Below, one piece after another: positions 22,781 through 36,000 of a stretch of DNA of 64,000 bases. The stretch lies in the NCBI RefSeq assembly GCF_902459465.1, contig NC_047065.1, forward strand, positions 868,001 through 932,000. The letters run 5' to 3'. The notes beneath the pieces are model-generated. The model saw only the letters and a program-made list of their open reading frames with translations. It made no database searches and was not told where the DNA came from. Source of the DNA: Asterias rubens (lineage: Eukaryota; Echinodermata; Asteroidea; Forcipulatida; Asteriidae). The translations under genes and the position numbers were made by a program. The first letter of the stretch is position 1; every line of letters starts with the position of its first letter.

Positions 22781-25700
22781 ATGGCTGTTCAGGACGTGAA
22801 AGGATCTATTGTACTTCCAGGCTCTAGCGTTCCTGGGTTCTTGTCAAAGTTGTGGCTTCTTGTGGATGATGCAGAGAATGACGAATTAATTGGATGGAGC
22901 CAAGTAAGTTTGGGAAAGATCTGCAGACTAGACTCGAATGTTGATCGTCTCAACAAAAAGTCATGTCTAAATTGTCATTATCGAGTATACTTCAACGTTT
23001 TGTTCAATTCAATTTCAATTTCGACCGATATTAAATTTGAAATGAGACTATACAGATCACTCAGCGCAGTAGGCTCAGCAGGAAATTGGAAAATTCAACA
23101 TGAACTTCAGTTCAAAATAAAGAAAAACTCTTGCTTTTAAAAGTTGCTTGTGCCCCAAAAAAGAAATTAATAAAGTATGCCACTAACTGTCTGACCTTGT
23201 CAGAGCATGACAAAATTGACATAGCAGGGAGTGTCTGTGTCAAGACCAGCTCCACCAAGAAAATGGCTCATTTATTTATATAGTTTCATTATTATTACCC
23301 TCTTGATTCAAACACAAAGGCAAAGTGTCTGTTCCTCTTAACTCACTCTGTTTTTCTGGACTTGGTGAGTTCGGGATATCATGGACATGAGTTGACGTAA
23401 CATGATTAAGGGAATAAAACTAAAAGGAAATAAATAAATAAAATTAATTCATTTGTAGTCTGCACTTTTCCCATAGGTGACTACAAAGGGGTCTTCATTC
23501 AAGGCTCCCTGCATGCTCAATGTGTATTATTTTTCTTAAAAAACACATTTTTTTTATGAATATGACCTGTTGTTTATTACACTCGAGTGAAAAATAATAA
23601 ATAAACAAACTAAATGTAAAAATACAGTACTAATTACATTGTTCTTTTTGTAGTTGACCATAACCATGGAGGTAGATACCTCCATGCCATAACATACACA
23701 GAAAACCCATCTCAAAATAAGATACATTTATAAACAATTATGTATAAAACCTGAAATTAAAATAAAATATGAACGATCATTAATTATGGAAAAAACTTTA
23801 CTTGTGTTCTTATTGCAGAATGGAAGCAGCTTCATCGTTCAGGACCAGACCCGGTTTGCCAAGGAAATCTTGCCCAATTATTTCAAGCACAACAACATGG
23901 CAAGCTTCATCCGTCAACTCAACATGTGTAAGTTCTCCATAGTTAAGGGAACAATAAGACTGTCGTCCTTTTTTGTAAAGGGAGTCCTAAATAAATTATT
24001 AACATCAACTGGCAATGAATAGTTCCCCATCGTTGTATTGATTGCATGTTATTAGTGATTGATTTGTACACGTAAATTGGTTATTAGTGATTGATTTGTA
24101 AATTATAAACTAGTTTACCATAAATTAATTTCAAAAAGTTTGAAGCCTTTTTTAACATATCGCTGAATATCAAGAGTGGGTATGTACATGCAGGAAGAAT
24201 AATCCGTAACTAAAACACAAAATCTGAGAAATGTGACACAGTAAGGTTTCTCTTATTGAAAATGCTGGGCGATAAAAACTTTCTTTTTGTAATAACCACA
24301 TTAATTCAAAGTGAAATGATTCTCAAAATGCTTAAAACTATCCACAGCTGCTGTACCTCTAACCGAGTGAGTTCATAATACCATAATAAAGCTACACCTT
24401 CCCTTTAAACAGTGTTCTGGCTTGATTTTTCAGATGGCTTTCGGAAGAAGGCAAACCTGGAACATGGTACTCTCAAAGCGGAGAAAGATGACATTGAGTT
24501 TCAGCACCCAAACTTCAAGAGAGGGAAAGTGGGACAGCTTGAACTCATCAAAAGGAAGGTATGTTGAGAAACAAGTGTCACTGAAAGCATTGTTGACATT
24601 GTTGATCCTGCTTTTTGGAAAAGTCAACACAAAAGGGGTGTTTGGTTTATTTTTGTTGTTGTTGTTTTATAATGATAACTCAGTGACGCTCCTGGCGCTG
24701 TAACATACAGTTATTTCCTGCAAGGTATGTGGGATAACGTTTGAATTATGATACCTAATCCTTAGCACCATGTAATGGTTTACAAGGTGCTATGGCGCAA
24801 TGTGCTGCCAATAAAACCAGCAACACCTGGGCAAACCCCCTTTTTATTTACATGTGTAAACAATACACGCTTTCGTGCCTTCCGAAAGGATGAAGTATCA
24901 TAGTTAGGTTGGTGTCTTGCTCAAGGACACAGGTGTCAGGACTCCACACCCAAACTCTTCTGAACAGAAACACCAGAGTTTGAATCCGGCGCTCTTAACC
25001 AGTAGGACATGACACGCCACGCCATGTTTTGTGTTCAAAGGAGAGTTAGACTCCTTCTGTTTTTGTACTCGACAGTGAGGCTCTAGTCTTACAAAATAAA
25101 CCTCTTTCAGGTGTCCGCTCGGGAGGAGTCGAAGCTTAGAATTGACAACGTACATCTTCTCCTGAACGATGTCCAAGACATGAAAGGCAAACAAGACAAC
25201 CTCTCGGGCACTTTGGAGGGTATTCAGAGGTAAGCATACATGTCTGTCAAATCTCCAAAATATGCCAAATAGTTTTTTTTTTTTTTTTCAATTTGAAAAA
25301 AGGGTAATAGATAACCCTAAAGATATTTTTGTGCCTCTCAGCCTCACTTTATTTTGTATGTATGAGGCAAAGAAAAACGCCTTAGTTTAAAAATCACTTT
25401 TACGTGTTCCTTTTGGTAGAGAGAATCAGGTATTATGGAGGGAAGTGGTTCATCTCAGACAGCGGCATGAGAAGCAGCAAAAGATTGTGAATCGTCTGAT
25501 CCAGTTTCTGATCACAATGGTCAAACCAGTCGGCCTTAAGAGAAAACAGTGAGTACATCCAATCAGATTATAAATTAACAAAATAACAGGGATGCTGTTG
25601 ATACCCCCTCATCTCTTTTTTTATATACTGTAGCTAACGCAAAATATAACCAAAAAGTGTTCGTATCTGTGAGCATCTTGACCTTGCCACTTGACCTGTG

Positions 25701-28700
25701 AAAAATAACTTGTCACCTTTGACCTTGTTCAGCCCCAAAACAATCCAAACTTTCCCTTCTCTAAGACAAGGGGCAGCTGATGCCATAGCCTCCATTTGGT
25801 TCCAAGCCTGCAGCATTAATTACTATCCAGTTCCATTTTTTTTTCACTTAGCACTTTATTTAAAAACCACAAAACCATTATTGAATCCAATGAACAAGGC
25901 AAAAGCAAAAAAAAAATTAATGTAATAATTTGTCAGTATTTTTCATAATTTTGTAATTGTATTATGTTTATTTTGAATCAGGCAACTGATGCTTGAGCCA
26001 GCCCCAGAAGAAAGTAAATCCAAGTACTCAAGATATGCACCTTATAGTGAGGCTCACCAGCTCGTTAGCCAACAACCTGTAAGTTGAAAACAACAGAATT
26101 CAAGAGAATCATCAGTTTTGGATTGATTGTGCATAGGATTTTGGAAAATATTTCTGCTCACAAATTGCTATGGAAAAATATTGAATAAAGGACTTACTTA
26201 GGATTGTGTGTTTCAGACAAATAAACGTAGATGATTTTCCATGAGTTTTGTTGCAAATTGCATGGAGAACTTTCCAAAACAAAGTCTTCCGACAGGACAA
26301 GTGGGTGTAACTGGACATTTTTCAGCGCTCTTGTGCAACCTTTTTTTCAGTAGAATTGAATCTTTGCATGGTAGAAATACGACTGTTTTACAATCTGGTT
26401 TTCAGCATATCTCGTACCTTGCCCTTATTAAAGTCTTTGTAACCATAACACCGTTAACAATCTTGACTCTATGTTGCAGCTACAGAGTACGTATGACACT
26501 GATCTTGACAACCTGCCGGGCTTAAGTGATTCAGAACCCATCTTGGCAGATGTAACCGAACTTCCCGTTGAGGCCTTCCGAGCATGTCCGAGCAACGATG
26601 GTGATAATAACAGTGCAGTGCCAGCCGAGCTCGATGCATCCACAGGACAACTTGACCCCTCTCTATTTGACCTTGAAATATCCGCTGACTCAACAGATGA
26701 CGTCAACTCACCCATTGTCACATCACCAGGTAGCATGGTACCATCCACCCTTCCTTTGTCCGCCGATCTGGAGCTATCACCTGGCTCTTACAGCAGCAGC
26801 TCCACCATGGCTCCATTTGGGGTCGGAGGAGCAGATCATCAGATTGTAAGCACTAAAGGGAATAGCTTCGGACTTGATGCAGGACCAATTCCATCCATGG
26901 GGGATTTGTCATCTAGGACAAATTCTTATCCAAACTCAAAAAGTCTGGTGAAGAGAATGCCTTCACATGATGAGCAGCGGTGAGTCAGCACAAAAAGCCA
27001 TAGCACTTTAAGTCTTTAATTCTGTTATTGTGGAGTGTTGGTGGACGAGCTGTTCACTACACCAGGCCAAGGTTGTCAGAGTTTGGTTTGTTGTTCCAGT
27101 TATGACACATTTGTCTTTAAGCAAGACACTTGCTCCCCTTGGTGTTTCTGGCATAGTTTAGCTGCAGATTTAATAATATATATATTATGAAGGAACGCCT
27201 AACATCACAAGGCCCCAAATGGCCACTTCAAGATGAGGGCTACACTATAAATGATTTGGGCTATCGAATGGGTTTCACCTGCTAGAAGTCTGGCTGATAG
27301 AACAGGATGCATTACCATCCCTACTTTTTAAGAAGCATTTATGGTAAGTGCCTTGCTCAAGGGCACAAGTGTCATGAATGGGTATCGAATCCACACTCTG
27401 CTGCTGACAGTACCAGAGCTTGTGTCATGACACACCATGATTGCACACAGCATATTCTATACCTGTAACCAGTTAACTTTATAATTGTGTCTCACACTTT
27501 AAGATAGCTCTGACATAAAATTTGAGCACTTTGAGATTTGAAATAAAATGTTGTATATAAATAGTGCATTTAATATTTTTTTAATAATGACTTTTTTTAT
27601 TTCTAGGCATGAAATTGGAGAGCATGTCACAACTGTTCAGGACAATTTAGACATGATCCAAAATTTGCTGACATCTATCGGACCTTCTGATGGCTACAGC
27701 CTTGACATGGATTCACTGCTGGGGGTAAATAAAAGAAAGAAAACACCTCTTTGGGTTGTTTCTAAGAACAAAAATATTTGTTAACCCCCCCCCCCCCCCT
27801 TAATCTTTAGGAAAGTAACAACAAAGAAAAGTTAAAGACATTTTACGAGTTTCCATTCTGAGTACTGTTTGAAGCAATAAGGTCTGATGCTGGAAAGAGA
27901 CATTACTCATTAACAATTTAAAAGGGGTGTGACACTAGGGTTATGTTCATTCTTAGGTATGTGGAAGCTTTATAGTTCCAGAGCGCAACTCGTGGAAGAG
28001 CTTATATATTTCCAATTCTGAGGACTTTGTTGGGTTAAAGGAATAATTAGATACTGCTGTGAAAATCTTGAGTCTAATGAAAAGAAGACAATGAAGTGTT
28101 CACTGTTCGTTCTTTTCCTCTCTCTTTGCAGATTTTCAGCTCAGATAATAGTGGGAGTACCACTGAGCCGGTACGTTAATGTAGCTTTAGCGTATCAATG
28201 TTAGTCATAGGTGCATTGATTACATTATGTCTGATTTGATGGTTAGTAGGCTCTAAATGTCCTAAAGACTTAAAAAAGGCAAAAAGACTTAAAAAGGCAA
28301 AAGTGAGTTGTTACACTAACTTTCGTTGTAGGCCATTAACCCTAATCAGCCCTAATCCAGTTGGTATTTTACCTCGGGAACTTAAAAATCCATTTTAATG
28401 TTTGCTAGTCTTGTTACATTTAAATCATGTTTTGCTTTCACTTTTTAAAGTAAAGAAGACTACCAGCCGAGATTTTAAATCCCAAAATCTGTTTTTATTT
28501 CACCAGGACCTGTTTCCACCTCCGAATGATAATATGTCTACGCTGCTTTTTAACCCGGATTCAAACACCACAGGTGAGAATGAGAGTTTGTCTGTTCTTT
28601 AAAGATATTTTGCAGAGACCCTGTAATTCCTTTATAAATGCTTCCAGGTTTTGGTTGGATTGGATCAGTTTTCCTTGGTGAATAAAACCAACGTTAAGTT

Positions 28701-29528
28701 TCTTTCTAATAATTGGTCTACTTTGGGGTTGAAAAAATACAAATTCACAAGGCAGGATTTGAACCAAGGACCTCTAGATTAACGTACCGGAACTCTACTA
28801 ACTGAGCTATCTATATATAGCCCTGTGTTGATGGTTGACAGGTTTTCTGCTTGAACAAGCTAGGGGCCAAGGCCATGCTCATGCACCACCCCTAAGAAAC
28901 ACACTACCATGTAATCATGCTATTTTTAACACAAATAATAAGCACATATTAAGATAATATTGAAAAGATAACTTTTTTGTGACTAGCCAGCAAGACCAGT
29001 TAGTTTTACATTTCACTGGGCCATCAGCCTTTTCACTAGTCATACTGTTTAGTTAATTTGTTGCTTTCTCTTGTATAAATTGGTTTATTTGTTTGTAAAG
29101 CGCATTGAGAGTACTTGCAGAACTGAATTGGGCTATATAAGTATTTATTCTTCTTATTGTTATTATTATAATATGGATGCTTTTAACATTGAACTATCCA
29201 CACTGACCACTTTGAGAGAATTTTTGGCTGGTCCTCAGATGTTTTAAGTGCCACTTGGCCAGCAGACCACTTAAGGGAAAGTGCTGGCATAATATCAAGG
29301 GTGTTACACAATTGGTTAAAAGCTTTAAAATAACCCTTAGGAATCCCAGACGACTGAAGAGACCTATGTTTGAATTCATTCATACTGAATTTTCCCCCCG
29401 CAGGCACAGAATTGGTTCAGTACGTCTCCCCTGGCGATGACGATGATGATTCATTACTGCAGTCACTTAATGAAGACTCAGATGCCTTGGAGAAACTATC
29501 AGCCGTTTATGATCACACAGTAGATTAA
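22781..29528 (+). CDS. HSF1: Heat shock transcription factor (HSF1-like), complete, 516 aa, 11 exons
   Basis: Exons: 22781-22903, 23819-23927, 24434-24558, 25111-25229, 25420-25548, 25982-26078, 26480-26979, 27607-27724, 28132-28170, 28507-28573, 29404-29528 (1551 nt, phases close). The winged-helix DNA-binding domain spans about residues 16-119: [14 protein letters not shown], the recognition-helix block [17 protein letters not shown], and [15 protein letters not shown]. The HR-A/B coiled coil for trimerisation follows (about 120-200: [40 protein letters not shown]). An HR-C-like heptad segment ([16 protein letters not shown], about 405-425) precedes an acidic C-terminus ([11 protein letters not shown]). 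Known role: stress-activated trimeric activator of chaperone genes, cytosol to nucleus. The acidic tail and HR-C place it in the HSF1/2/4 group; invertebrates usually have one gene. Introns carry SINEs and a MITE. Confidence 0.96.
24181..24413. mobile_element. MITE-like repeat, 'TTTCTCAG...ATTCTTCCTGC' family, copy in HSF intron 2
   Basis: The reverse complement starts ttaaagggaaggtgtagctt and continues with 'acagcagct', 'ttctcagattttgtgtt' and 'ggattattcttcctgcatg'. The same blocks in the same order occur at 590-860, 39245-39560 and 53340-53690. No coding capacity. Confidence 0.65.
24720..25025 (-). repeat. tRNA-derived SINE, 'CACCAGAGTTTGAATCCGG' family
   Basis: On the minus strand: a B-box-like GGATTCAAACTCTGGTGTTT, then TGTCCTTGAGCAAGACACC, then an 'AACCATTACATGGTGCTA' block toward its 3' end. 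The same layout occurs at 27290-27445 (-), 50425-50735 (+) and 56200-56462 (-). Lies in HSF intron 3, ending about 90 bases before exon 4. Confidence 0.7.
27290..27445 (-). repeat. tRNA-derived SINE fragment, same family as 24720
   Basis: Contains, reversed, the 'cttgctcaagggcacaagtg' and 'gaatccacactctgctg' blocks of this SINE family plus the 'catgacacacca' head. 5'-truncated or diverged. Confidence 0.6.
28750..28832 (-). repeat. tRNA-like SINE head with A and B boxes
   Basis: The minus strand reads a clear A box (TAGCTCAGTTAGTAGAG) and, about 35 bases on, a B box (GGTTCAAATCC). The arms do not form a convincing cloverleaf, so I call it a SINE head or tRNA relic and not a functional tRNA gene. 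In HSF intron 10. Confidence 0.6.
29090..29175 (+). repeat. SINE/LINE 3' tail ('aaagcgcattgag...gggctatataag')
   Basis: Matches the usual 3' end of tRNA-SINEs mobilised by L2/CR1-type LINEs and is followed by TTATTATTAT repeats. Similar tails occur at 55815-55855 and, reversed, at 20600. Confidence 0.5.
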
Positions 29529-32210
29529 TATTCTGTTTAATAGGCATGGCTCGATCCACAACAATCCACAAGACAGCATGGGTCATTTTTACAAAGATAC
29601 TGGGCCTTGAATTTCATCTTTGATAGTACAAGTCCATTTCTTAAAGTCTATGGGAAACTAATGAAGGGGCACCAAGGCCAAGACTAGGTTTTTTCTTAAA
29701 GTCTATGGGAAACTAATGAAGGGGCACCAAGGCCAAGGGCAACAGAGGCAATGACCCCAGTGGTCTCTTATGAAATTCCAGGCCTGAGTCCTAGAACTCT
29801 TTAGGAGTTATTAAAAACATAAGGCTAGTCCCAAGTTAGGCGCGTCCTAACTCGAGATAAGACTAGTCTTAACTCTTACACCCCAACAGCCGATGTCACG
29901 AAACTTTACGCAACTGCATAAGTCTACTTTCGCAACATTTATGGCACAAGGATGACCATAAATGTTGCGCAAGTGGACGTACACAGTTGCGACAAGTTTC
30001 GTGAAATCGGCTGCAGGATTGTTGCTCAGAATCTTTACTGGACTGGGATTTGATTAACAATACCACAATCGAAATGAGAAGAGAATAAGTGAAAAATCTA
30101 AACTGCTTCATTTGAACAAGACGCTATGGCGAGATTTATCTCTTCTATGTTATGAGTGATACTCAGCAGGATTGAAGATGATGTGAGACTCAAACTCAAC
30201 ATTTGAACCTCATTCTTTTGAGACAAAGATGTGGAATTGGAAATTTGAGCCCTGCGTGGGTAGTGCGTGATGTCAACTTTTTACACTTGATGCTTATTTG
30301 CAAGATGATATATTATTTGGGAAAGTTCCCTACATATTTTTTAGACATTTTATTTTTACTTTAAAAAGAATGTTGAACTGGTCACAGGTGCTATTTCTTA
30401 AAGGGTACCCTTTGAAGAGAATTGAAATTGTAAATGTTTGTAATTTGATGAAAAAGCAATGAACGTAGTCACCAAAGTGTATATCAGGGTCGGAAGAGGA
30501 CCTTGTAGGAATATGGGTTTTACACAGAGGTAAAACACTGGCGTCGGTAGGACCATGGAGCTATAAATAGCTCGGTATGACCATGGAGCATAGCTCCGTA
30601 GGACCATGGAGCTATAATAAATAGCTCTATGGCTGGACTGTTGGTTTGCACTAAGGGGAAACAGTTGCATGTGTGCAACCATCAAGACATGGTACCTGAG
30701 TAATTTGATTTGATTTGAATGTATTCTGATAAAAACACGAATGTGGCAAAAATATGTACACAGTAGCAGGGGGTTATACAAAAAAATAAAAAAATGTTGA
30801 AAACAGGAAAGAAACTTTGCACAAAATTATCAAGAAATAGGAGTTTATATACATATAGAAAGTGTTGTTACTTTGTGAAAGAAACCCTGAATAAAGGGGA
30901 AAAGGAGGCCTTGTGTGTCAAGTTAAAATTCTGTATGGAAAGGGAAGCACGCAAAAGAGGCAATTAAAAAGGTTAATTTAGAAAATGTCAACCAAAAAGT
31001 TATTGGTATGATTAGACCTTGCACTCTACAAGAGAAGCTGTTTATCTTAGAAGGTTATTATTACACAAAAACAGGAACATGTTCTTCAAGTGGTGCAATG
31101 TTGTGGACTTGCAGTTGAAGGACACTCATAAGACTACAGGGTGTAGATCATTTGTTGGCTGCCTTATTTGCTTAGAAGCTTTAGTTTTTGTTGTTGAGAC
31201 TGAAATTGTTGGCTAATATTTCTATTGAAAAACACAAAATTAAAAGTCAGGATCCATTTAAAAGAAATTGTTTTACTTTTTTTATCTGAGAACCCCAAAC
31301 TGTATGAAATGTAGGGTCTTGTACATTGTGTGACGTATACATAACATTGTAAGAGATTTAAACAAGCTGGCACTAGCTTGATATAACCAGTAAGCACAGT
31401 AATTATCATGTTAATAATGTCAACAATATTTGCGCTAAGCAACTGGCTCATTTGAATCTAACTCAAAGAGTTGTGACTGGTATTGCACTACTGCAGTATG
31501 GCTTTGCTTGTGCAAAGTCGGTTAAAAACTAAATTTGCCGAAATTTCAGAGCGTTGGACTTGATCGAGTCTTTTCTCAAAATAGTACAAGAGAATAGGGT
31601 TTTACATTATCATAATAAACATCAATATGTCAGTTTTTTTTCTGAATTAACAAAGCAAAAGACTTGAAGGGAGGGTATACCTATTGTAATTACTTTACAG
31701 TACTAAGTAACTTCTGACATAACACAATTCATATATGAACTTTTACAAGCTGCACACTACATGCTTAGTAGACCAATAAGCCACTTTAAAAAGGAAGAGA
31801 AGGTGGTTTTGTCCAGCTTTAAGAACTTTGTAGTTACAGGTTAAAAAAGTGAAACGTCATGTGATGTTATGGTTTGCCATTGTGGCTGTTCTCTACAAGT
31901 GTTTACAAATTAGATAACATTTGCTAAACAAAATATTAGCAGCTAAGCATGGATCAACTACACATGAGAAATGTTTAGATCTACACAAATAATTTGACTA
32001 AATTTATTAGTTTATTGAAAGAGTGGCTTTTTCTGCGTTGTCCCAATCAAACGAAACTTATTTCAAATAGATTGTTATTTGTTGTAGTTAAGCGTTTTAC
32101 TTTGGTTTCATTTGGTAGTTTAGCTCGAGCTGTGTCCACATCTTGTAAATGAAAACATGTACATTAAAATATTCATGCAAACTTCCTGAATTCTGGATTA
32201 AACCCAGTCT
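29529..32210 (+). other. HSF 3' UTR / downstream intergenic
   Basis: No coding signal after the HSF stop. It includes a tandem duplication of 'ttaaagtctatgggaaacta' (55-bp unit at 29641 and 29696), a block of short repeats around 'accatggagctataaatagc' (30550-30640), and AATAAA hexamers (for example near 30888). Where the transcript ends cannot be decided from sequence alone. Confidence 0.45.
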
Positions 32211-32250
32211 GTTGCCGTTTTATTTAGTTTCTTATGTGTTTTCTCTATAG

Positions 32251-32424
32251 TAACAAATATTGACTGCTTCGAGTGCCATGGTTAAAACTATGACTCCCGA
32301 GGTGATCCCCGGAGCGTTCTATTTTCCCGAGGCGAAGCCGAGGGAAAATAGAACGCTACACGGGGATCACAGAGGGAGTCATAGTTTTAACCATTGCACG
32401 AGTCAAAGCAGTCAATATTTGTTT
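32251..32424. mobile_element. Foldback element with near-perfect arms, about 175 bp
   Basis: aacaaatattgactgcttcg at the left pairs with the same sequence reversed at the right (cgagtcaaagcagtcaatatttgtt-like), extended by ggttaaaactatgactccc and its complement. The centre is a small hairpin, cctcgggaa-like, around 32330. MITE-like. Confidence 0.75.
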
Positions 32425-32649
32425 TATTACACCCCAAACATTTCTAAATACTGTACTATTATTATTTAGTTACAGACCTGAATGCTACAATCCACGGACG
32501 ACGCGAATACAGATTGCAAAAACTTTTACTGGGTGCATGTAGTGTCGTGCAATCCGAAATGGTTTATTAATTTATCATCCTCGTACACGCAACGGACGTC
32601 TGGGTACTGCAAGGAGTGTGCTAGTCTTCGGACTAGCGCACGGCAAACC

Positions 32650-32860
32650 GACGCACTATCACACGGCCGTCGTCTAGCAAAACTAAGACATGTCATGTGA
32701 CGCGCTCTAAACCAATGAGCAGGCAGAATACTTGCAAGGGGTGTTCTACATTATAACACCCCTTGCAAGTATTCTGCCTGCTCATTGCTCATTGGTCATT
32801 AGAGCGCGTCACATGACATGTCTTAGTTTTGCTAGACGACGGCCGTGTGATAGTGCGTCT
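32650..32860. mobile_element. Foldback element with about 95-bp near-perfect arms
   Basis: Left gacgcactatcacacggccg...ctagcaaaactaagacatgt and right acatgtcttagttttgctag...cggccgtgtgatagtgcgtc are almost perfect complements, and the centre is ggggtgttctacattataac. The GGGGTGTTATAA centre motif is shared with the 7604-8805 palindrome, which may mean the two families are related. Confidence 0.8.
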
Positions 32861-32997
32861 TGGTTCAAGACTCGTGATATCAAAATCCCCCATAGACGAC
32901 ACTGTGATAGCGGTCTATGGTGAGAGTGCGCCCTCTTGTGATAGTACGGGAGAGTCTTGAGCCAAGACTAGTTCTTTGCGTCTGGGTGGCGGCCTTG

Positions 32998-33014
32998 CCC
33001 CCCCCCCCCCCCCC
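32998..33014. repeat. Poly-C tract
   Basis: A run of about 17 C. Similar C-runs lie at about 27785 (in HSF intron 8) and 34689. Confidence 0.9.
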
Positions 33015-36000
33015 ATTCATTATCGCCACAGTGTTATCAAAATGTTAACATTGGAGTTAACCAACATCAGGGGACCTTTATGTTTGGTACACACTACACA
33101 CAATGGGTGTTATCTCACTGCATTGTGTATGTGACGGATTATAAACTCTAGATTGGCAATCGAGTTTTTATAACGGTAACATTTTCTCTTGTTATCTTCT
33201 CTCGATGTACAAACATTCAACCTACTCAACGCATACTAAAGCAAGTTGTGTAAGGGGTACGGGTTAGATTAAATAACTGATGCAATCTGTCATATGGGTC
33301 AGCCATACCTTCGGGGCTGCCATTTTGTTGTTCAACCAACAAATCTACATATCCAAACCGAGGCTGAAAGGTATTACGAAAGGTATTAAAAAAAGACTTC
33401 AATATTGTGACTTTGGGGTGTTAATGCAAATGACCATGCTGGCTCTGACTAATTGAATCGAAATGTGGTGGTTCCTCTGTATACGGAATAATAAACCATT
33501 GCTGTAGTTGCAGTTAGAATTAAAAATTAATGACAAAAATACCCCATTGTCCACATTGGACTCGTTATTGTTGCAAAGGTCATTTCAACCCAAACATCAT
33601 CTCACTGATTGTTATCAAACAAAATTTCGTATTAGATTTATCATTTAGCTGCATAATGATGGGCATTTATTTATACGATCTTTAATGACTAGAAATAACG
33701 TTCCACAGAACAACAAATACACTTAAGGTCAATTATTTTCCCAGTTTGTTCGATTCTCTTATAGGTATTTGTGGAAGCAAACGCAACGGGCAGTGTTCGT
33801 TATAGCCTAAAGCGCTCCCCGTTAAGGCACTAAGAAAAATTGCAAAGTGAACGCGAGGTATGCTTTGCACAGCACACGATTGGAAACTAAAAACAAAAAA
33901 CAAAAACCATCAACAAACAAACGAAAAAAGGTTGGTAAGCAATTTGCAACAGCTTATTATATATTTTCTCAATGGATTTATATATAGTTACATGATATGC
34001 ACTTTTCACGAACGATAGTGGACATTGTGTTTTCATAATGCCGCTGGGTACCAGAGAGCACGCGCGTGTTTGTGTATTATAAATAGCCCATGACCTTTAT
34101 CGTTATTTAGTACGAAATGCAAATCGACTGATTCAGAAGAAAACAATTAACAGGACATTTTTTTTTTCTTTTCATAATTAACATCGCGATCATGTTTCCT
34201 ATTTATTTCTTTTCGCCACATTTCATATACATGATTTTTATTTTGTAGTATTTTTTGTATAAAGGCTACTCGTTTACTATACTTGGCAGGTTTTTCCTTC
34301 AGTCACGTTTGGTAACCTAATTAAACCTTATCAAACTAAATATTAGCACATAAACTTCCATGGTAACGGGCAACGGAGAGCTGTTTATGGTGAACAATTA
34401 TTGTGAGAAATGACTCTCTCTGAAGTAACGTGGGTGTTTATTTAAAGGTAATTTCTCACTAAAATACTTGAATCTGAGAAAGACTTCATCAGTCCTGAAG
34501 GCATACAAATTTGTCAAACGATTACAATAGTGTTTTCGATTAATTCCTTGCAACTTCGATAACCAATTAAGCCAAAATGTTCACAAATTTGTTAATTTAT
34601 GCATACGAGTCCGGTGCATCTAAACTATACAAATGTGTTGCGAGTCGGTGCCTCCCTTTTAAAAAACCTCACAATACTTTACACGAAGCACCCCCCCCCC
34701 CCCCCCACACACACACATCAACCAAGGTTGATAAATCTTCTTACTGTCCATCCCCTTACACACACAGTGGCGGTTGCTATGCGTGCTACTTTTCCCCAAT
34801 TTTGTAATATTATTTACTTTGGGTTGTATCTGTAATTTATTTGGAAACTCGAGTGTTGTAGCTTAGCAACCACTGACCAAACAACATGACATGAAAGGCA
34901 TACCGACAACGAGACAGATAGTTCTTCTTTGCATCCCCGCATTAGTCCCTCCCTGTAGTATAGAACTATAGAATTGGCATCCTCAACAACTTTCCCGATT
35001 TGTTTTTAGACATTCCCTTTTGGAATCGCACTATACGGCAGTGGCAAGTTGATGTAAAGAAACAACAAAAAACAATTACAGAATTAAAAGAATCAAAGTG
35101 ACTTCTCCCACAATAATTTCGGTCTTTTTTAAAGTCCAACTTAGACTATTGACAATAAATTCTGAACCAAAAACAAAAACCATAACAATCAGCTCAAGTG
35201 ATAAATCCCGTCAACTGAAGTGCTTGCGAGAGAATAACAGTCGTGCAAACGAAAATTTCCGGTCACAAGAGGTAAAAAGGTGCATCAACGTTATTAACTT
35301 GCATCCGTACACAGAACGAAAAGCTTTCAACGTGGGCACCATTCAGTTTAATCTTACAGTCGGTGACAAGGACTTATTACACGAGTTTCATACTTTTAGA
35401 TTCAAATTTTTGATTTGATAAATCACAACCAAGGTTTTTTACAAGATGGTGCAAGACAATTCCACTAAGCAACACTTGGGATGTGTGGAGGTCTTTAACT
35501 TCAGGTATGGGATTTGAGGCATTGCATGGGGAGCAGTATTGTAGTCGAGACCTTTAAGTCCGAGAGAGACCTACAACACTGATGGAGAGGTATCAATGTA
35601 TATTTGGGTTGCGGTAATACCATGTGTATATCTACTTAGGAGATTGTGTTCTTTTGAGAACTTTTCCTGCCGCGGCAATAGACCTGCTTCCATCTTGGTC
35701 ATGTTCCTCGTATCGAATATCAATTATGAATGTGAATAATCATTTTGAAAATAGGTACCAGACTATTTTGTTCAGCCAGCCTCGGTTTGGTTACATTGAT
35801 ATCAATGGGAGAAATTCAAGATGGCTGCACCATGATAAAGGTCTATAGAGAAGTCTCCCGAATTCCAAAAAATATCTACTCATCAGCAGCATGGTAAAAT
35901 AGCAAGACGGCCCGGCTCGTCCCAATTTCCCATACAAATAATTGTCTGCTAAGCAAAAGAAAGAAGGATACCAGTCACAGATTATACATGTGCCATGCTT

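Noticed and set aside
28750-28832. Possible functional tRNA gene
   Set aside because: A and B boxes are good but I cannot form acceptor and anticodon stems, and there is no terminator T-run in the right place; a SINE head fits better.
35098-35418. Plus-strand frame of 106 codons upstream of the NPC1-like gene
   Set aside because: No recognisable domain, AT-rich, no splice partners or conserved motif.
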